From NCBI RefSeq assembly GCF_047501465.1, contig NZ_JAZDRL010000001.1, positions 1,302,001-1,366,000 of the forward strand: 64,000 bases of DNA, read 5' to 3'. Positions 14,817-23,272 of this stretch are shown here, one piece after another. Each line of letters starts with the position of its first letter. Position 1 is the stretch's first letter. The notes beneath the pieces were generated by a model that was given only the letters and a program-made list of their open reading frames with translations, was not told the origin of the DNA and did no database searches. The position numbers and the translations under genes were made by a program. Source of the stretch: Pseudochelatococcus sp047501465. Lineage in GTDB: Bacteria > Pseudomonadota > Alphaproteobacteria > Rhizobiales > Beijerinckiaceae.

Positions 14817-16418
14817 ATGTCGCCGATTTCGAGACGCCGCATTCTGGCTTCCCTTGCTGCCTCACTTGCCTCTACCGCTGCTGCGTCGACGTTGTCGGGT
14901 AGCAGCGCTTTGGCGCAGATGCCGCCGGTCCGTCCCACGCTTGAGGAAGATAGCGCCCCCAAAGCGCAGTTTGGCTATGAGGATGTGGTGCGGCGCGCGC
15001 GCGAGCTTTCTGCAGTGGCATTTGATGACCACGCACCTGCCTTGCCGGACTCTGTGGCCAATCTTGATTTCGATGCTTATCGCAACATCCGTTTCAAGCC
15101 TGAAAAGGCGCTTTTGGGCTCTACAGGTGGCTCTTATCGGATGCAGATGTTTCATCTCGGCTTCTTGTTCAAGCGGCCGGTAACGGTCAATGTCATTCGG
15201 GATGGTGTGCCGACACCGGTGCCCTATTCCGCGCAATTGTTTGACGCTGGCCCGAAGGCTATGGATAAAAACCTGCCCGTGAATCTGGGCTTTGCGGGTT
15301 TCCGGCTGCATTATCCTCTCAACGATCCGCATGTGTTCGATGAGCTGATTTCATTTTTGGGCGCAAGCTACTTCCGCTTTCTTGGTCGTGATCAGCAATA
15401 TGGGCTTTCAGCGCGCGGCCTTGCGATCAATGCAGGGGGGGAGGAGGAATTTCCGTTCTTCCGTGAATTCTGGATCGAAAATCCCTCATCTGATGCGGAA
15501 CGGGTTGGCGTTTTTGCGCTTCTTGATAGCCCTTCCGTAACGGGGGCGTTCCAGTTTTATATCTATCCAAGCAAAGAAACAGTGATGGATGTTACGGCTA
15601 CGCTGTTCATGCGCAAGCCCGTTGTGCAGCTTGGTATTGCACCTCTTACGTCAATGTTCTTTGTGGGTGAAAACGATCGGCGGTTTCTGGATGAGTTCCG
15701 CCCCGAGCTCCATGATTCAGATGGCCTGCTCGTTCATTCCAGCGCAGGCGAATGGATCTGGCGTCCGCTACGCAATCCGTCTGAGCAAACCCGCTCATCC
15801 TTTGTCGATAAAAGCATCCGTGGTTTCGGGTTGTTGCAGCGGGATCGGAACTTCGAGCATTATCAGGATATCGACCTGCACTACGAACTGCGCCCAGGTT
15901 ATTGGGTAGAGCCCGTTGGTGATTGGGGGCCGGGACGTGTTGAGTTGCTCGAAATCCCCACAAATGATGAAACAAACGATAATATTGTCGCGTTCTGGGT
16001 GCCCGATCAGGCGCCACAGGCAGGGCAGACTTTGGTTTATCGCTACCGGATCAAGGCAATTGGCGATGCTGAAAGCCTGCATGCTGGTGGGCGAGCAATT
16101 AATACATATCAAGGCAAGCCAAAGGCTGCAGGTTCAGGCGAAGAAGTGCTGCCGGGTACACGCCGTTTTCTGATTGATTTTGCTGGTAATGATCTAGCTT
16201 ATTATGCGCTGGATCCTGCACGCGTCACCATTGATGCGTCGGTCTCCAAAGGGCAAGTGGTGCGCACGTTCCTGGCCAAGAACCCAAAGATTGATGGGTT
16301 CCGGGCGGGCATTGATGTTGCTGTTCCTCTAGGTGAAACAGTGGATATCCGCGCCTTTCTGCGCGCGGGCGAGCGGGCGCTTACTGAAACATGGATATAT
16401 CCATGGAAAGCGCAGTAG
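14817..16418 (+). CDS. MdoG/OpgG-family periplasmic glucan biosynthesis protein (first paralogue)
   Basis: Proteins of this family work in the periplasm on osmoregulated glucans made by a membrane glucosyltransferase. The 533-residue product begins with SRRRILASLAASLAS, a twin-arginine type signal, and continues with family blocks: FDAYRNIRFKPEKALL, FAGFRLHYPLN, FLGASYFRFLG, YGLSARGLAIN, MFFVGENDRRFLDEFRPELHDSDGL, RGFGLLQRDRNFEHYQD and VEPVGDWGPGRVELLEIPT. A second member of the family is at 52529-54112. OpgG and OpgD are close paralogues and I cannot assign which is which. No opgH-type glucosyltransferase is nearby. It is a single gene with a strong terminator. Confidence 0.92.
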   Translation: MSPISRRRILASLAASLASTAAASTLSGSSALAQMPPVRPTLEEDSAPKAQFGYEDVVRRARELSAVAFDDHAPALPDSVANLDFDAYRNIRFKPEKALLGSTGGSYRMQMFHLGFLFKRPVTVNVIRDGVPTPVPYSAQLFDAGPKAMDKNLPVNLGFAGFRLHYPLNDPHVFDELISFLGASYFRFLGRDQQYGLSARGLAINAGGEEEFPFFREFWIENPSSDAERVGVFALLDSPSVTGAFQFYIYPSKETVMDVTATLFMRKPVVQLGIAPLTSMFFVGENDRRFLDEFRPELHDSDGLLVHSSAGEWIWRPLRNPSEQTRSSFVDKSIRGFGLLQRDRNFEHYQDIDLHYELRPGYWVEPVGDWGPGRVELLEIPTNDETNDNIVAFWVPDQAPQAGQTLVYRYRIKAIGDAESLHAGGRAINTYQGKPKAAGSGEEVLPGTRRFLIDFAGNDLAYYALDPARVTIDASVSKGQVVRTFLAKNPKIDGFRAGIDVAVPLGETVDIRAFLRAGERALTETWIYPWKAQ

Positions 16419-16442
16419 GGCTTTCATTTTGCCGATAAGAAA

Positions 16443-16472
16443 AAGGGCGGCTCGTTATTGTGAGCCGCCCTT
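16443..16472. terminator. Bidirectional terminator between the glucan gene and potF
   Basis: AAGGGCGGCTC and GAGCCGCCCTT form a perfect 11-bp stem with an 8-nt loop. On the minus strand the stem is followed by TTCTTATC after a T-rich edge, on the plus strand by ATCATTT. It serves the two convergent genes. Confidence 0.8.
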
Positions 16473-16565
16473 ATCATTTAAAGCATCTGACGTTCTGATT
16501 TCTATATTTCATTGCAACTTGTGTTCATTTGAATAATCAAATTGAACGCAAACTGCTAGGGCGTA

Positions 16566-17681
16566 TCAGCGGCCGGTTTTGATGCGCGTCCAGAGCCTGG
16601 TGACGATGCGTTGGGTGCGGTCGTCGTAAGCGGTATTGGTGAACAGGCGCTTCATGGTTTCGTCATCAGGATAGATGCCGGGGTTATTGCGCACGGCCTC
16701 ATCAACCAATGGTTTGGCCGCGAGGTTACCGCTGGCATAGGAAACAAAGCTGGCGTTCTTGGCTGCAATTTCAGGCCGGTTCATGAAGTCAATAAAAGCA
16801 CGGGCTTCTTCAGGATGTGGGGCATCCGCAGGAATGGCGAAGCTGTCGAACCACATCAGCGCGCCTTCACGCGGTACGTGATAGCTGATCTCGACACCAT
16901 TCCTGGCTTCTTCAGCGCGCGTTGCTGCTTGCAGAATATCACCGGAATACCCAACAGCTACGCAGATGTCGCCATTAGCCAAAGCGCTGATGTATTCTGA
17001 CGAGTGAAACTTCTGGATGTAAGGGCGCACTTTTGTCAGCGCATCTGCTGCCTTTTGCAGATCCTTCTGATCTTTTGAGTCAGGGTTCAGACCTAGATAG
17101 TCAAGTATGCCAGGGAATAGATCTTCAGGTGAATCAAGGATGTAGATGCCGCAATCCTTGAGCTTTGCAGCAACTTCAGGATTCAACACCAGATCCCAGG
17201 TATTCAACGCTGCATCAGGCCCCAAACGCTCGCGCACCTTGGCGACGTTCAAGCCGATGCCGGTGGTGCCCCACATATAGTTGATGGCATATTGGTTATC
17301 CGGATCGAACGTTTTGAGGCGATCGGAAATCTCCGGCCAAAGATTTTTGGCGTTGGGTATCTTTGATTGATCCATCTTCTGGAACACGCCTGCTTTGATC
17401 AGGCGCTCCAGAAACGGGCCGGATGGCACCACGATATCATAACCGGATTTGCCGGTCAGCAGTTTGGTCTCGACAATTTCGTTGTTGTCATACGTATCAT
17501 AGACCACCTTGATGCCAGTTTCCTTGGTGAAGGCATCAAGGGTATCGGCGTCGATATAATCCGACCAGTTATAGACATGCACTGTCTTATCCTGAGCGCT
17601 GGCAGAGCCGGCGAGCAGGAGGGCGGCAAACGATGCGCTTACAGCGCAAACAGTGAGACTTGAAGCAATGGCGCGGATCAT
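16566..17681 (-). CDS. potF: PotF-type putrescine-binding periplasmic protein
   Basis: This is the solute-binding protein of a polyamine ABC importer. The 371-residue product has a signal peptide (hydrophobic core with cleavage after ASAQ), then VHVYNWSDYIDADTLDAFTKETGIKVVYDTYD, the classical PotF/PotD opening. YDIVVPSGPFLERLI, MWGTTGIGLN, DSPEDLFPGILDYLGLNPDS and MWFDSFAIPADAPHPEEARAFIDFMNRPEIAA are further family blocks; Trp and acidic residues in them bind the amine. The permease and ATPase genes (potGHI) are not adjacent, so the protein must use a transporter encoded elsewhere or sense amines. The decarboxylase at 10930 makes the same type of compound. Confidence 0.92.
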   Translation of the reverse strand: MIRAIASSLTVCAVSASFAALLLAGSASAQDKTVHVYNWSDYIDADTLDAFTKETGIKVVYDTYDNNEIVETKLLTGKSGYDIVVPSGPFLERLIKAGVFQKMDQSKIPNAKNLWPEISDRLKTFDPDNQYAINYMWGTTGIGLNVAKVRERLGPDAALNTWDLVLNPEVAAKLKDCGIYILDSPEDLFPGILDYLGLNPDSKDQKDLQKAADALTKVRPYIQKFHSSEYISALANGDICVAVGYSGDILQAATRAEEARNGVEISYHVPREGALMWFDSFAIPADAPHPEEARAFIDFMNRPEIAAKNASFVSYASGNLAAKPLVDEAVRNNPGIYPDDETMKRLFTNTAYDDRTQRIVTRLWTRIKTGR

Positions 17682-18202
17682 ATCCGGCTTTCTCCCCTAG
17701 TGCGAAAAGCTAATGAAGAGGCAAGATCAGAATACTTGCTTCGCCATGAGGACGGTCTGCAAATTTCAGCACTCTGGTATGAGCCTCAACACATCTTAAA
17801 CCCACGCTTCATGGGAAGCGTTCCGCGCACCATAAGCAAACTGCGGCCCATTTGCATCTGTTTCCAGCGTTTTGCTGCATGTTTTCCATCCTCTAGAGGG
17901 CATGGTGTTGCCTGAGATAGAACCGGTCTTTACAATGTATGGGGTTTGGTAAAGCTCATGCTTGCATAGCATAAATGATGTTAAGCAAGTGGCTGTGATA
18001 GAGGTATAAATTTTTCATTGATCCGTTTATCCCCCCTTGTTCTTTCACCTGGGCAATACCTACATGAGCTATGCTGATCGATGTGTAATGATCAGCAATT
18101 TCTGCCGGGAGGTTGCCAGATGGGATTTCCCGCTGGAAACTATTAATATGGGGCTTTCGGCCGGGCTGTTTGGACGGTGAAAGTTGCCGAGAGGAGAAAT
18201 CA
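17682..18202. other. Divergent regulatory region between potF and clpB
   Basis: 520 bp without a supported gene. The open frame 17700-17915 has no ribosome site or recognisable product. The clpB leader from about 18066 is long (about 140 nt), which fits a heat-shock gene, and ends in AGGAG before the chosen start. Confidence 0.45.
18035..18065 (+). promoter_or_regulatory. Possible RpoH (heat-shock sigma) promoter of clpB
   Basis: CCTTGTTC, 15 nt, then ACCTACAT resembles the sigma-32 pattern CTTGAAA-N11-16-CCCCATNT in its CTTG core and the C-T-A-C-A-T end. It lies about 138 bp before the clpB start. ClpB is an RpoH target in most proteobacteria. Confidence 0.35.
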
Positions 18203-20824
18203 ATGAATATCGAAAAATATACTGATCGGGTGAAGGGTTTTCTACAATCGGCTCAATCTCTGGCGCTGCGCGAAAATCATCAACAATTCACGCCCGAGCA
18301 TTTGCTGAAAGTTCTGCTGGACGATAATGAAGGATTGGCCGCCGGCCTTATTGATCGCGCGGGTGGGCAATCGCGTCTTGCGTTGCAATTAACTGAACAG
18401 GCTTTGGCTAAACAGCCCAAGGTGCAGGGTGGATCGGGGCAGATTTATTTGGCGCCGGGCCTCGCACGCGTGTTCGATACCGCTGAAAAAGCTGCTGAGA
18501 AAGCAGGCGATTCCTTCGTGACAGTGGAGCGTTTGCTGCTCGCACTTGTGGTGGAGAAGGATACCGATGCGGGCAAAGCGCTGGCAAAGGCAGGCGTAAC
18601 TGCCCAGAGTCTTAATGCCGCAATAGAGGCACTACGCAAAGGGCGCACTGCCGATAATGCATCGGCTGAAAATGCTTATGATGCTCTCAAGAAATATGCC
18701 CGCGATCTGACCGCAGTTGCCCGCGAGGGCAAGCTTGATCCGGTTATCGGCCGCGATGAAGAAATCAGGCGCACCATTCAGGTGCTCTCTCGCCGCACCA
18801 AGAATAATCCGGTGCTGATTGGTGAGCCGGGTGTAGGTAAAACAGCCATCGTTGAAGGCCTTGCTCTGCGCATCGTTGATGGCGACGTGCCTGAAAGCCT
18901 CAAGGACAAGCAGTTGCTGGCGCTTGATATGGGTGCGCTTATTGCTGGCGCCAAGTATCGTGGTGAGTTTGAGGAACGTCTCAAGGCTGTATTGAGCGAG
19001 GTGCAATCGGCTGAAGGCAATATCATTCTGTTTATCGATGAAATGCACACGCTTGTGGGCGCTGGCAAAAGTGATGGGGCGATGGATGCTTCAAACCTCT
19101 TGAAGCCAGCCCTTGCGCGTGGAGAGCTCCACTGCGTGGGTGCGACGACGCTTGATGAATATCGCAAGCATGTCGAAAAAGATCCCGCTCTTGCGCGGCG
19201 CTTCCAGCCCGTATTCGTCTCTGAACCAACGGTTGAGGATACGATTTCGATCTTGCGTGGATTGAAGGAAAAATATGAGCAGCACCACGGCGTGCGTATT
19301 CAGGATTCCGCGCTGGTTGCGGCGGCAACTTTATCGAACCGCTATATCACCGACCGGTTTCTGCCCGATAAAGCCATTGATTTGATTGATGAATCTGCAG
19401 CTCGACTGCGGATGCAGGTCGATTCCAAACCGGAAGAACTCGATTCCATCGATCGTGAGATCGTGCGCTTGAAAATTGAGGCGGAAGCCTTGAAGAAGGA
19501 GCAGGACGTTGCCTCCAAAGATCGGTTGGCGCGGCTGGAGAAAGAGCTGGTTGAGCTGGAAGAACGCTCAGGCGCGCTTACTGCCAAGTGGCAGGCTGAG
19601 AAGGATAAACTTGGCCGTGCGGCTTCGCTCAAAAAACAGCTTGATGAGGCTCGTAATGAACTCGCCATTGCCCAACGGCAAGGGCAGTATCAGCGTGCGG
19701 GCGAGCTTGCTTATGGGGTCATTCCCGGCCTTGAGAAAGAATTGACGGAAATCGAGGCCAAAAGCCAGGATGACAAGAGCAGTTCGGTTCTTGAGGAAGT
19801 AACGCCTGATAACATTGCGCAGGTTGTGTCGCGCTGGACGGGTGTACCCGTTGATCGCATGCTGGAAGGTGAACGCGAAAAGCTGCTCAAGATGGAGAAG
19901 CAGCTTGCCAAGCGGGTTGTTGGGCAGGAGGAGGCGGTTGTCGCTGTCTCAACGGCAGTGCGGCGTGCGCGGGCAGGCTTGCAGGATCCTAACCGGCCTA
20001 TCGGATCGTTCATGTTCCTTGGGCCAACAGGTGTCGGTAAGACCGAGCTCACCAAGGCGCTGGCCTCGTTCATGTTCGATGACGAGACGGCGATGGTGCG
20101 TATGGACATGTCTGAATACATGGAAAAGCACTCTGTTGCCCGTCTGATTGGCGCTCCTCCTGGCTATGTTGGCTATGAAGAGGGAGGTGCGCTGACGGAA
20201 GCCGTGCGGCGCAGACCGTATCAGGTTGTGCTGTTCGATGAGATCGAAAAGGCGCATCCTGATGTGTTCAACGTGCTGCTGCAGGTACTTGACGATGGCA
20301 GGCTAACGGATGGGCAGGGGCGCACAGTCGATTTCCGCAATACGTTAATCATCATGACCTCAAATCTTGGTGCTGAATTCCTCGTAGCGCAAAAGGCGGG
20401 AGAGGATTCAGAGGCCGTGCGTGATGAGGTGATGTCGGTTGTGCGCAGCCATTTCCGGCCGGAATTCCTCAACCGTGTGGATGAAATCATCCTGTTCCAT
20501 CGTCTGAAGAAAGAACAGATGGGTGCTATCGTCGATATCCAGCTTCTTCGTCTTGCGCGGTTGCTGGAGGAGCGTAAAATCACGCTCAATCTTGATCAGA
20601 GTGCGCGCGAATGGTTGGCAGAACGCGGTTACGATCCAGCTTATGGCGCACGTCCGCTGAAACGTGTGATCCAGAAGAACGTGCAGGATCCTTTGGCTGA
20701 GCTGATCCTGAGCGGCAAGATCAAGGATGGCGAGGTTGTGCCCGTTACAGCTGGTCCGTCGGGCCTAATCATTGGCGATATTGCGGTATCAGAAGAGCGT
20801 CCTCCGCATGTTGCGTTGAACTAG
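18203..20824 (+). CDS. clpB: ClpB, ATP-dependent protein disaggregase
   Basis: ClpB is a hexameric AAA+ chaperone that pulls polypeptides out of aggregates together with DnaK. The 873-residue product has the N-domain (about 1-150), the first AAA module with GEPGVGKT and ILFIDEMHTLVGAGK, the coiled-coil M-domain (about 400-520, rich in Lys/Glu/Leu heptads, RLARLEKELVELEERSGALT), and a second AAA module with GPTGVGKTE and VVLFDEIEKAHPDVF, then the sensor-2 motif GARPLKR. I chose ATG 18203, with AGGAG 8 nt upstream; an in-frame start at 18113 would add 30 residues not found in the family. It is monocistronic. Confidence 0.97.
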   Translation: MNIEKYTDRVKGFLQSAQSLALRENHQQFTPEHLLKVLLDDNEGLAAGLIDRAGGQSRLALQLTEQALAKQPKVQGGSGQIYLAPGLARVFDTAEKAAEKAGDSFVTVERLLLALVVEKDTDAGKALAKAGVTAQSLNAAIEALRKGRTADNASAENAYDALKKYARDLTAVAREGKLDPVIGRDEEIRRTIQVLSRRTKNNPVLIGEPGVGKTAIVEGLALRIVDGDVPESLKDKQLLALDMGALIAGAKYRGEFEERLKAVLSEVQSAEGNIILFIDEMHTLVGAGKSDGAMDASNLLKPALARGELHCVGATTLDEYRKHVEKDPALARRFQPVFVSEPTVEDTISILRGLKEKYEQHHGVRIQDSALVAAATLSNRYITDRFLPDKAIDLIDESAARLRMQVDSKPEELDSIDREIVRLKIEAEALKKEQDVASKDRLARLEKELVELEERSGALTAKWQAEKDKLGRAASLKKQLDEARNELAIAQRQGQYQRAGELAYGVIPGLEKELTEIEAKSQDDKSSSVLEEVTPDNIAQVVSRWTGVPVDRMLEGEREKLLKMEKQLAKRVVGQEEAVVAVSTAVRRARAGLQDPNRPIGSFMFLGPTGVGKTELTKALASFMFDDETAMVRMDMSEYMEKHSVARLIGAPPGYVGYEEGGALTEAVRRRPYQVVLFDEIEKAHPDVFNVLLQVLDDGRLTDGQGRTVDFRNTLIIMTSNLGAEFLVAQKAGEDSEAVRDEVMSVVRSHFRPEFLNRVDEIILFHRLKKEQMGAIVDIQLLRLARLLEERKITLNLDQSAREWLAERGYDPAYGARPLKRVIQKNVQDPLAELILSGKIKDGEVVPVTAGPSGLIIGDIAVSEERPPHVALN

Positions 20825-20850
20825 GATTTTACCGACAAGGCGAAATAATA

Positions 20851-20882
20851 AAAGCCGGGAAGTGTCATAGCTTCCCGGCTTT
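20851..20882. terminator. Bidirectional terminator between clpB and the META/MliC gene
   Basis: AAAGCCGGGAAG (20851-20862) pairs perfectly with CTTCCCGGCTTT (20871-20882). The plus strand continues with CAATATTT and the minus strand with TATTATTTC, so both convergent genes may use it. Confidence 0.8.
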
Positions 20883-20920
20883 CAATATTTAAGGTTATGC
20901 CAATAAGATGTTTTGAATGT

Positions 20921-21643
20921 TCAGTTTTTCTTGGCCACCGTGCAGGAGACGGGCGTATTTTCGTCCTGGGTTACATCGTAAAGGTTAGCCGTATCGCCTT
21001 TCGTCCACCAAATAAGGCGTTTGCCAGCGTATTTTGCCCCAGATCCTGATAGAACATTGGCAGCAACCACAAACTCACCCCGCAAGGATAGTGTTGCAAG
21101 CGAAGTATTACCAGCATTGAAGTATTCCACCTCTACTGCTGTTCCATTGCAATCGTAGGTGAGTTTGCTACGGTCTACTTTCAGCGCATCCGGCACTGTG
21201 ATGGTGAGGGCAGCCCCCTGGGTTTGACGCACAAAACGTGCACTGACTGTGCCCTGTCCGTCAAGAAGCAACAGCTTGTCGGCTTCCACTTTCCAACCCT
21301 TGGCAGCCTCAAGCACCTTGTAAAGCTTCTGTTCCTGATCCATAACGGCAGGGCTGCACAGCATCATGGTGCCCGCTATGGGGGTGAAATTGATGGTGTC
21401 AGGGGTGAACATGAATGTCCCACGAAAGCGGTTGCAGCCGCTTGATCCACTGACAGAGCCATCCTGGTGCAGTTCAAGTGTTGTTTGCACGCGATCAACT
21501 ACACCGCCCTCTGCGATGCTTTCTGCAAGCCAGTTACCATAGGGTGTGTCAGCTTGCTCTTGCGCGTGAGCTTGATACTGAACAAACCCTAAAGTGTTGG
21601 CAACCGCGACCATAGATGCAACGCGGGATATCGCTGATAGCAT
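20921..21643 (-). CDS. Exported protein with fused META/HslJ and MliC lysozyme-inhibitor domains
   Basis: The 240-residue product begins with a signal peptide ending near QAHAQ. Residues about 30-135 are a META (HslJ-like) domain: GNWLAESIAEGG, GSVSGSSGCNRFRGTFM, FTPIAGTMMLCSPAVMDQEQKLYKVLEAA. Residues about 150-240 look like MliC, the inhibitor of c-type lysozyme: LTYDCNGTAVEVEYFNAG, LSLRGEFVVAANVLSGSGAKYAGKRLIWWTKGDTANL. MliC blocks lysozyme through a conserved Ser/Lys-bearing loop. The joining of both domains suggests an envelope-protection role. I chose ATG 21643; an upstream TTG is in frame but weaker. There is no lipobox, so the protein is probably soluble periplasmic. Confidence 0.85.
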   Translation of the reverse strand: MLSAISRVASMVAVANTLGFVQYQAHAQEQADTPYGNWLAESIAEGGVVDRVQTTLELHQDGSVSGSSGCNRFRGTFMFTPDTINFTPIAGTMMLCSPAVMDQEQKLYKVLEAAKGWKVEADKLLLLDGQGTVSARFVRQTQGAALTITVPDALKVDRSKLTYDCNGTAVEVEYFNAGNTSLATLSLRGEFVVAANVLSGSGAKYAGKRLIWWTKGDTANLYDVTQDENTPVSCTVAKKN

Positions 21644-22082
21644 GAACAATACTCTCGTTGTACTTAACTGCCAAAATATTGATTAAAGCTTTAGTGTTTT
21701 GGCAGTTCACATGTTCTGTATTGCTTGCGCTAATAATAATTACTACGGGAAGCATTAATGAACATGTTAGCGGTAGTCTAAACCATTACGAATGTCCATC
21801 CATGTGCTTAAGCATCCTGCTGTAATCAGTTATTACATGGAAACTTTTTGACTTACGTCAATAATACACTGGGCTGTAACGCCATATGGTTCATCATGTG
21901 CTTTATGATGAATGCGATTATTATCAGAATATTGTGATCGCGCAATAGCAAAAATGATAATAGTGTTTTACGATGTACGAAATAAGAAAAATGCTCTGTC
22001 GGGTGTTTTGTATTGCTCGCAGTTTGCTCTCAGGCTTTTGGCGTGGCACTTTACATTCGATGTGCCCCTAGAGGCTGTAAAA
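21644..22082. other. Divergent intergenic region, AT-rich
   Basis: About 440 bp between the META/MliC gene and the hydrolase. The frame open from 21912 leads into the hydrolase, but its first 57 residues lack family similarity, so I treat it as leader. No hairpin with a T-run seen. Confidence 0.4.
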
Positions 22083-23168
22083 ATGGATGTCGATATGCCT
22101 TTCACGCCAGACAATGCGCCTGATGCTCTCGTGCTGATCGGCCAATCGGGAACACTCGGCCGCATTCACCTTAACCGCCCGAAGGCGCTCAATAGTCTCA
22201 CCCTCGATATGATACGCATCATTGCTGATGCCTTGCATCGTTTTGAGGATGATGACGGCATCTCGGCGGTGCTCATAACAGGCGAGGGTGATCGCGCTTT
22301 TTGCGCTGGGGGCGATATTCGGGCTCTGTATGATGGCGGACCAGATAATACCGAAGCCGGACGCATATTCTGGCGTGAGGAATATCTCATCAACGCGCAT
22401 ATCAAGCGTTTTCGCAAGCCTTATATCGCTTACATGGATGCAATCACCATGGGCGGCGGTGTTGGTGTTTCGGCGCATGGCAGCCATCGCGTTGTGACCG
22501 AGCGTACGCGCCTTGCAATGCCAGAAACGGGTATTGGCTTTTTCCCGGATGTTGGAGGCACGTGGCTTCTATCACGCGGCAAAGATGAGATCGGCACCTA
22601 TCTTGCACTCACCGGAGAGCAGATAAATGGCGCGGATGCCATTCAGGCTGGGCTGGCAGACTTCTTTGTGCCGACTGCAAGTTTGTCCGCACTCACCCAG
22701 CGTCTATCAGCCTTGCCGGCAACAGCGCGAGCGGATGCGGTGACCGAGGTGATTAATTCAGTGACCAGCTTCATTGAACCAGGGCCGGTTGCTCTTCATG
22801 AAGATGAAATCAATGCTGCTTTTTCTTTCGATACCATGGATGGGATTATTGCGGCGCTGACCGCAGTAAGAAGTGAGTTTGCGCAAAAGACGCTCGCCAC
22901 CCTGCAAACGCGCTCGCCCACGAGCCTCAAGCTGACGTTGAAAATGTTACGGTTGGCACGCCATGATATTACACTTGAAGAAACATTAGAGCGTGAATAT
23001 GCAGCGGGTGCAGCTGTGCTGATCGGGCACGAATTCTATGAAGGTGTGCGCGCGGCAATCATCGATAAGGACCGCAATCCCCAATGGAATCCCGCCACGC
23101 TTGACGCCGTAAGCGAAAGCGCTCTTGATCGGTATTTCATACCAGCGCCTGAGCGGGTGTTTTCCTGA
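22083..23168 (+). CDS. 3-hydroxyisobutyryl-CoA hydrolase (enoyl-CoA hydratase superfamily)
   Basis: The enzyme frees 3-hydroxyisobutyrate from its CoA ester in valine breakdown. The 361-residue protein is of the HIBCH type, longer than a true enoyl-CoA hydratase. GRIHLNRPKALNSLTLDMI, the oxyanion-hole loops RAFCAGGDIRALYDGG and MDAITMGGGVGVSAHGSHR, and the branch signature MPETGIGFFPDVGGTWLLSR are all present; the Glu in PETGIG is the expected catalytic acid/base. The C-terminal LTLKMLRLARHDITLEETLEREYAA is also typical. ATG 22083 follows AGAGGC at good spacing. A 104-nt gap leads to the transaminase on the same strand. Confidence 0.9.
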   Translation: MDVDMPFTPDNAPDALVLIGQSGTLGRIHLNRPKALNSLTLDMIRIIADALHRFEDDDGISAVLITGEGDRAFCAGGDIRALYDGGPDNTEAGRIFWREEYLINAHIKRFRKPYIAYMDAITMGGGVGVSAHGSHRVVTERTRLAMPETGIGFFPDVGGTWLLSRGKDEIGTYLALTGEQINGADAIQAGLADFFVPTASLSALTQRLSALPATARADAVTEVINSVTSFIEPGPVALHEDEINAAFSFDTMDGIIAALTAVRSEFAQKTLATLQTRSPTSLKLTLKMLRLARHDITLEETLEREYAAGAAVLIGHEFYEGVRAAIIDKDRNPQWNPATLDAVSESALDRYFIPAPERVFS

Positions 23169-23272
23169 GGCATTCCTGGCGCGTGTGGAGAGCTGTTTTC
23201 ATCAGTGCAGGTGCGAGGTTGCTGATCGTTTGATCAAATTGCAAACCGCTCACGTTAAAGGATAGCGTCGTT

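Noticed and set aside
17700..17915. 71-codon frame between potF and clpB
   Set aside because: No ribosome site and no motif; it covers the expected potF promoter.
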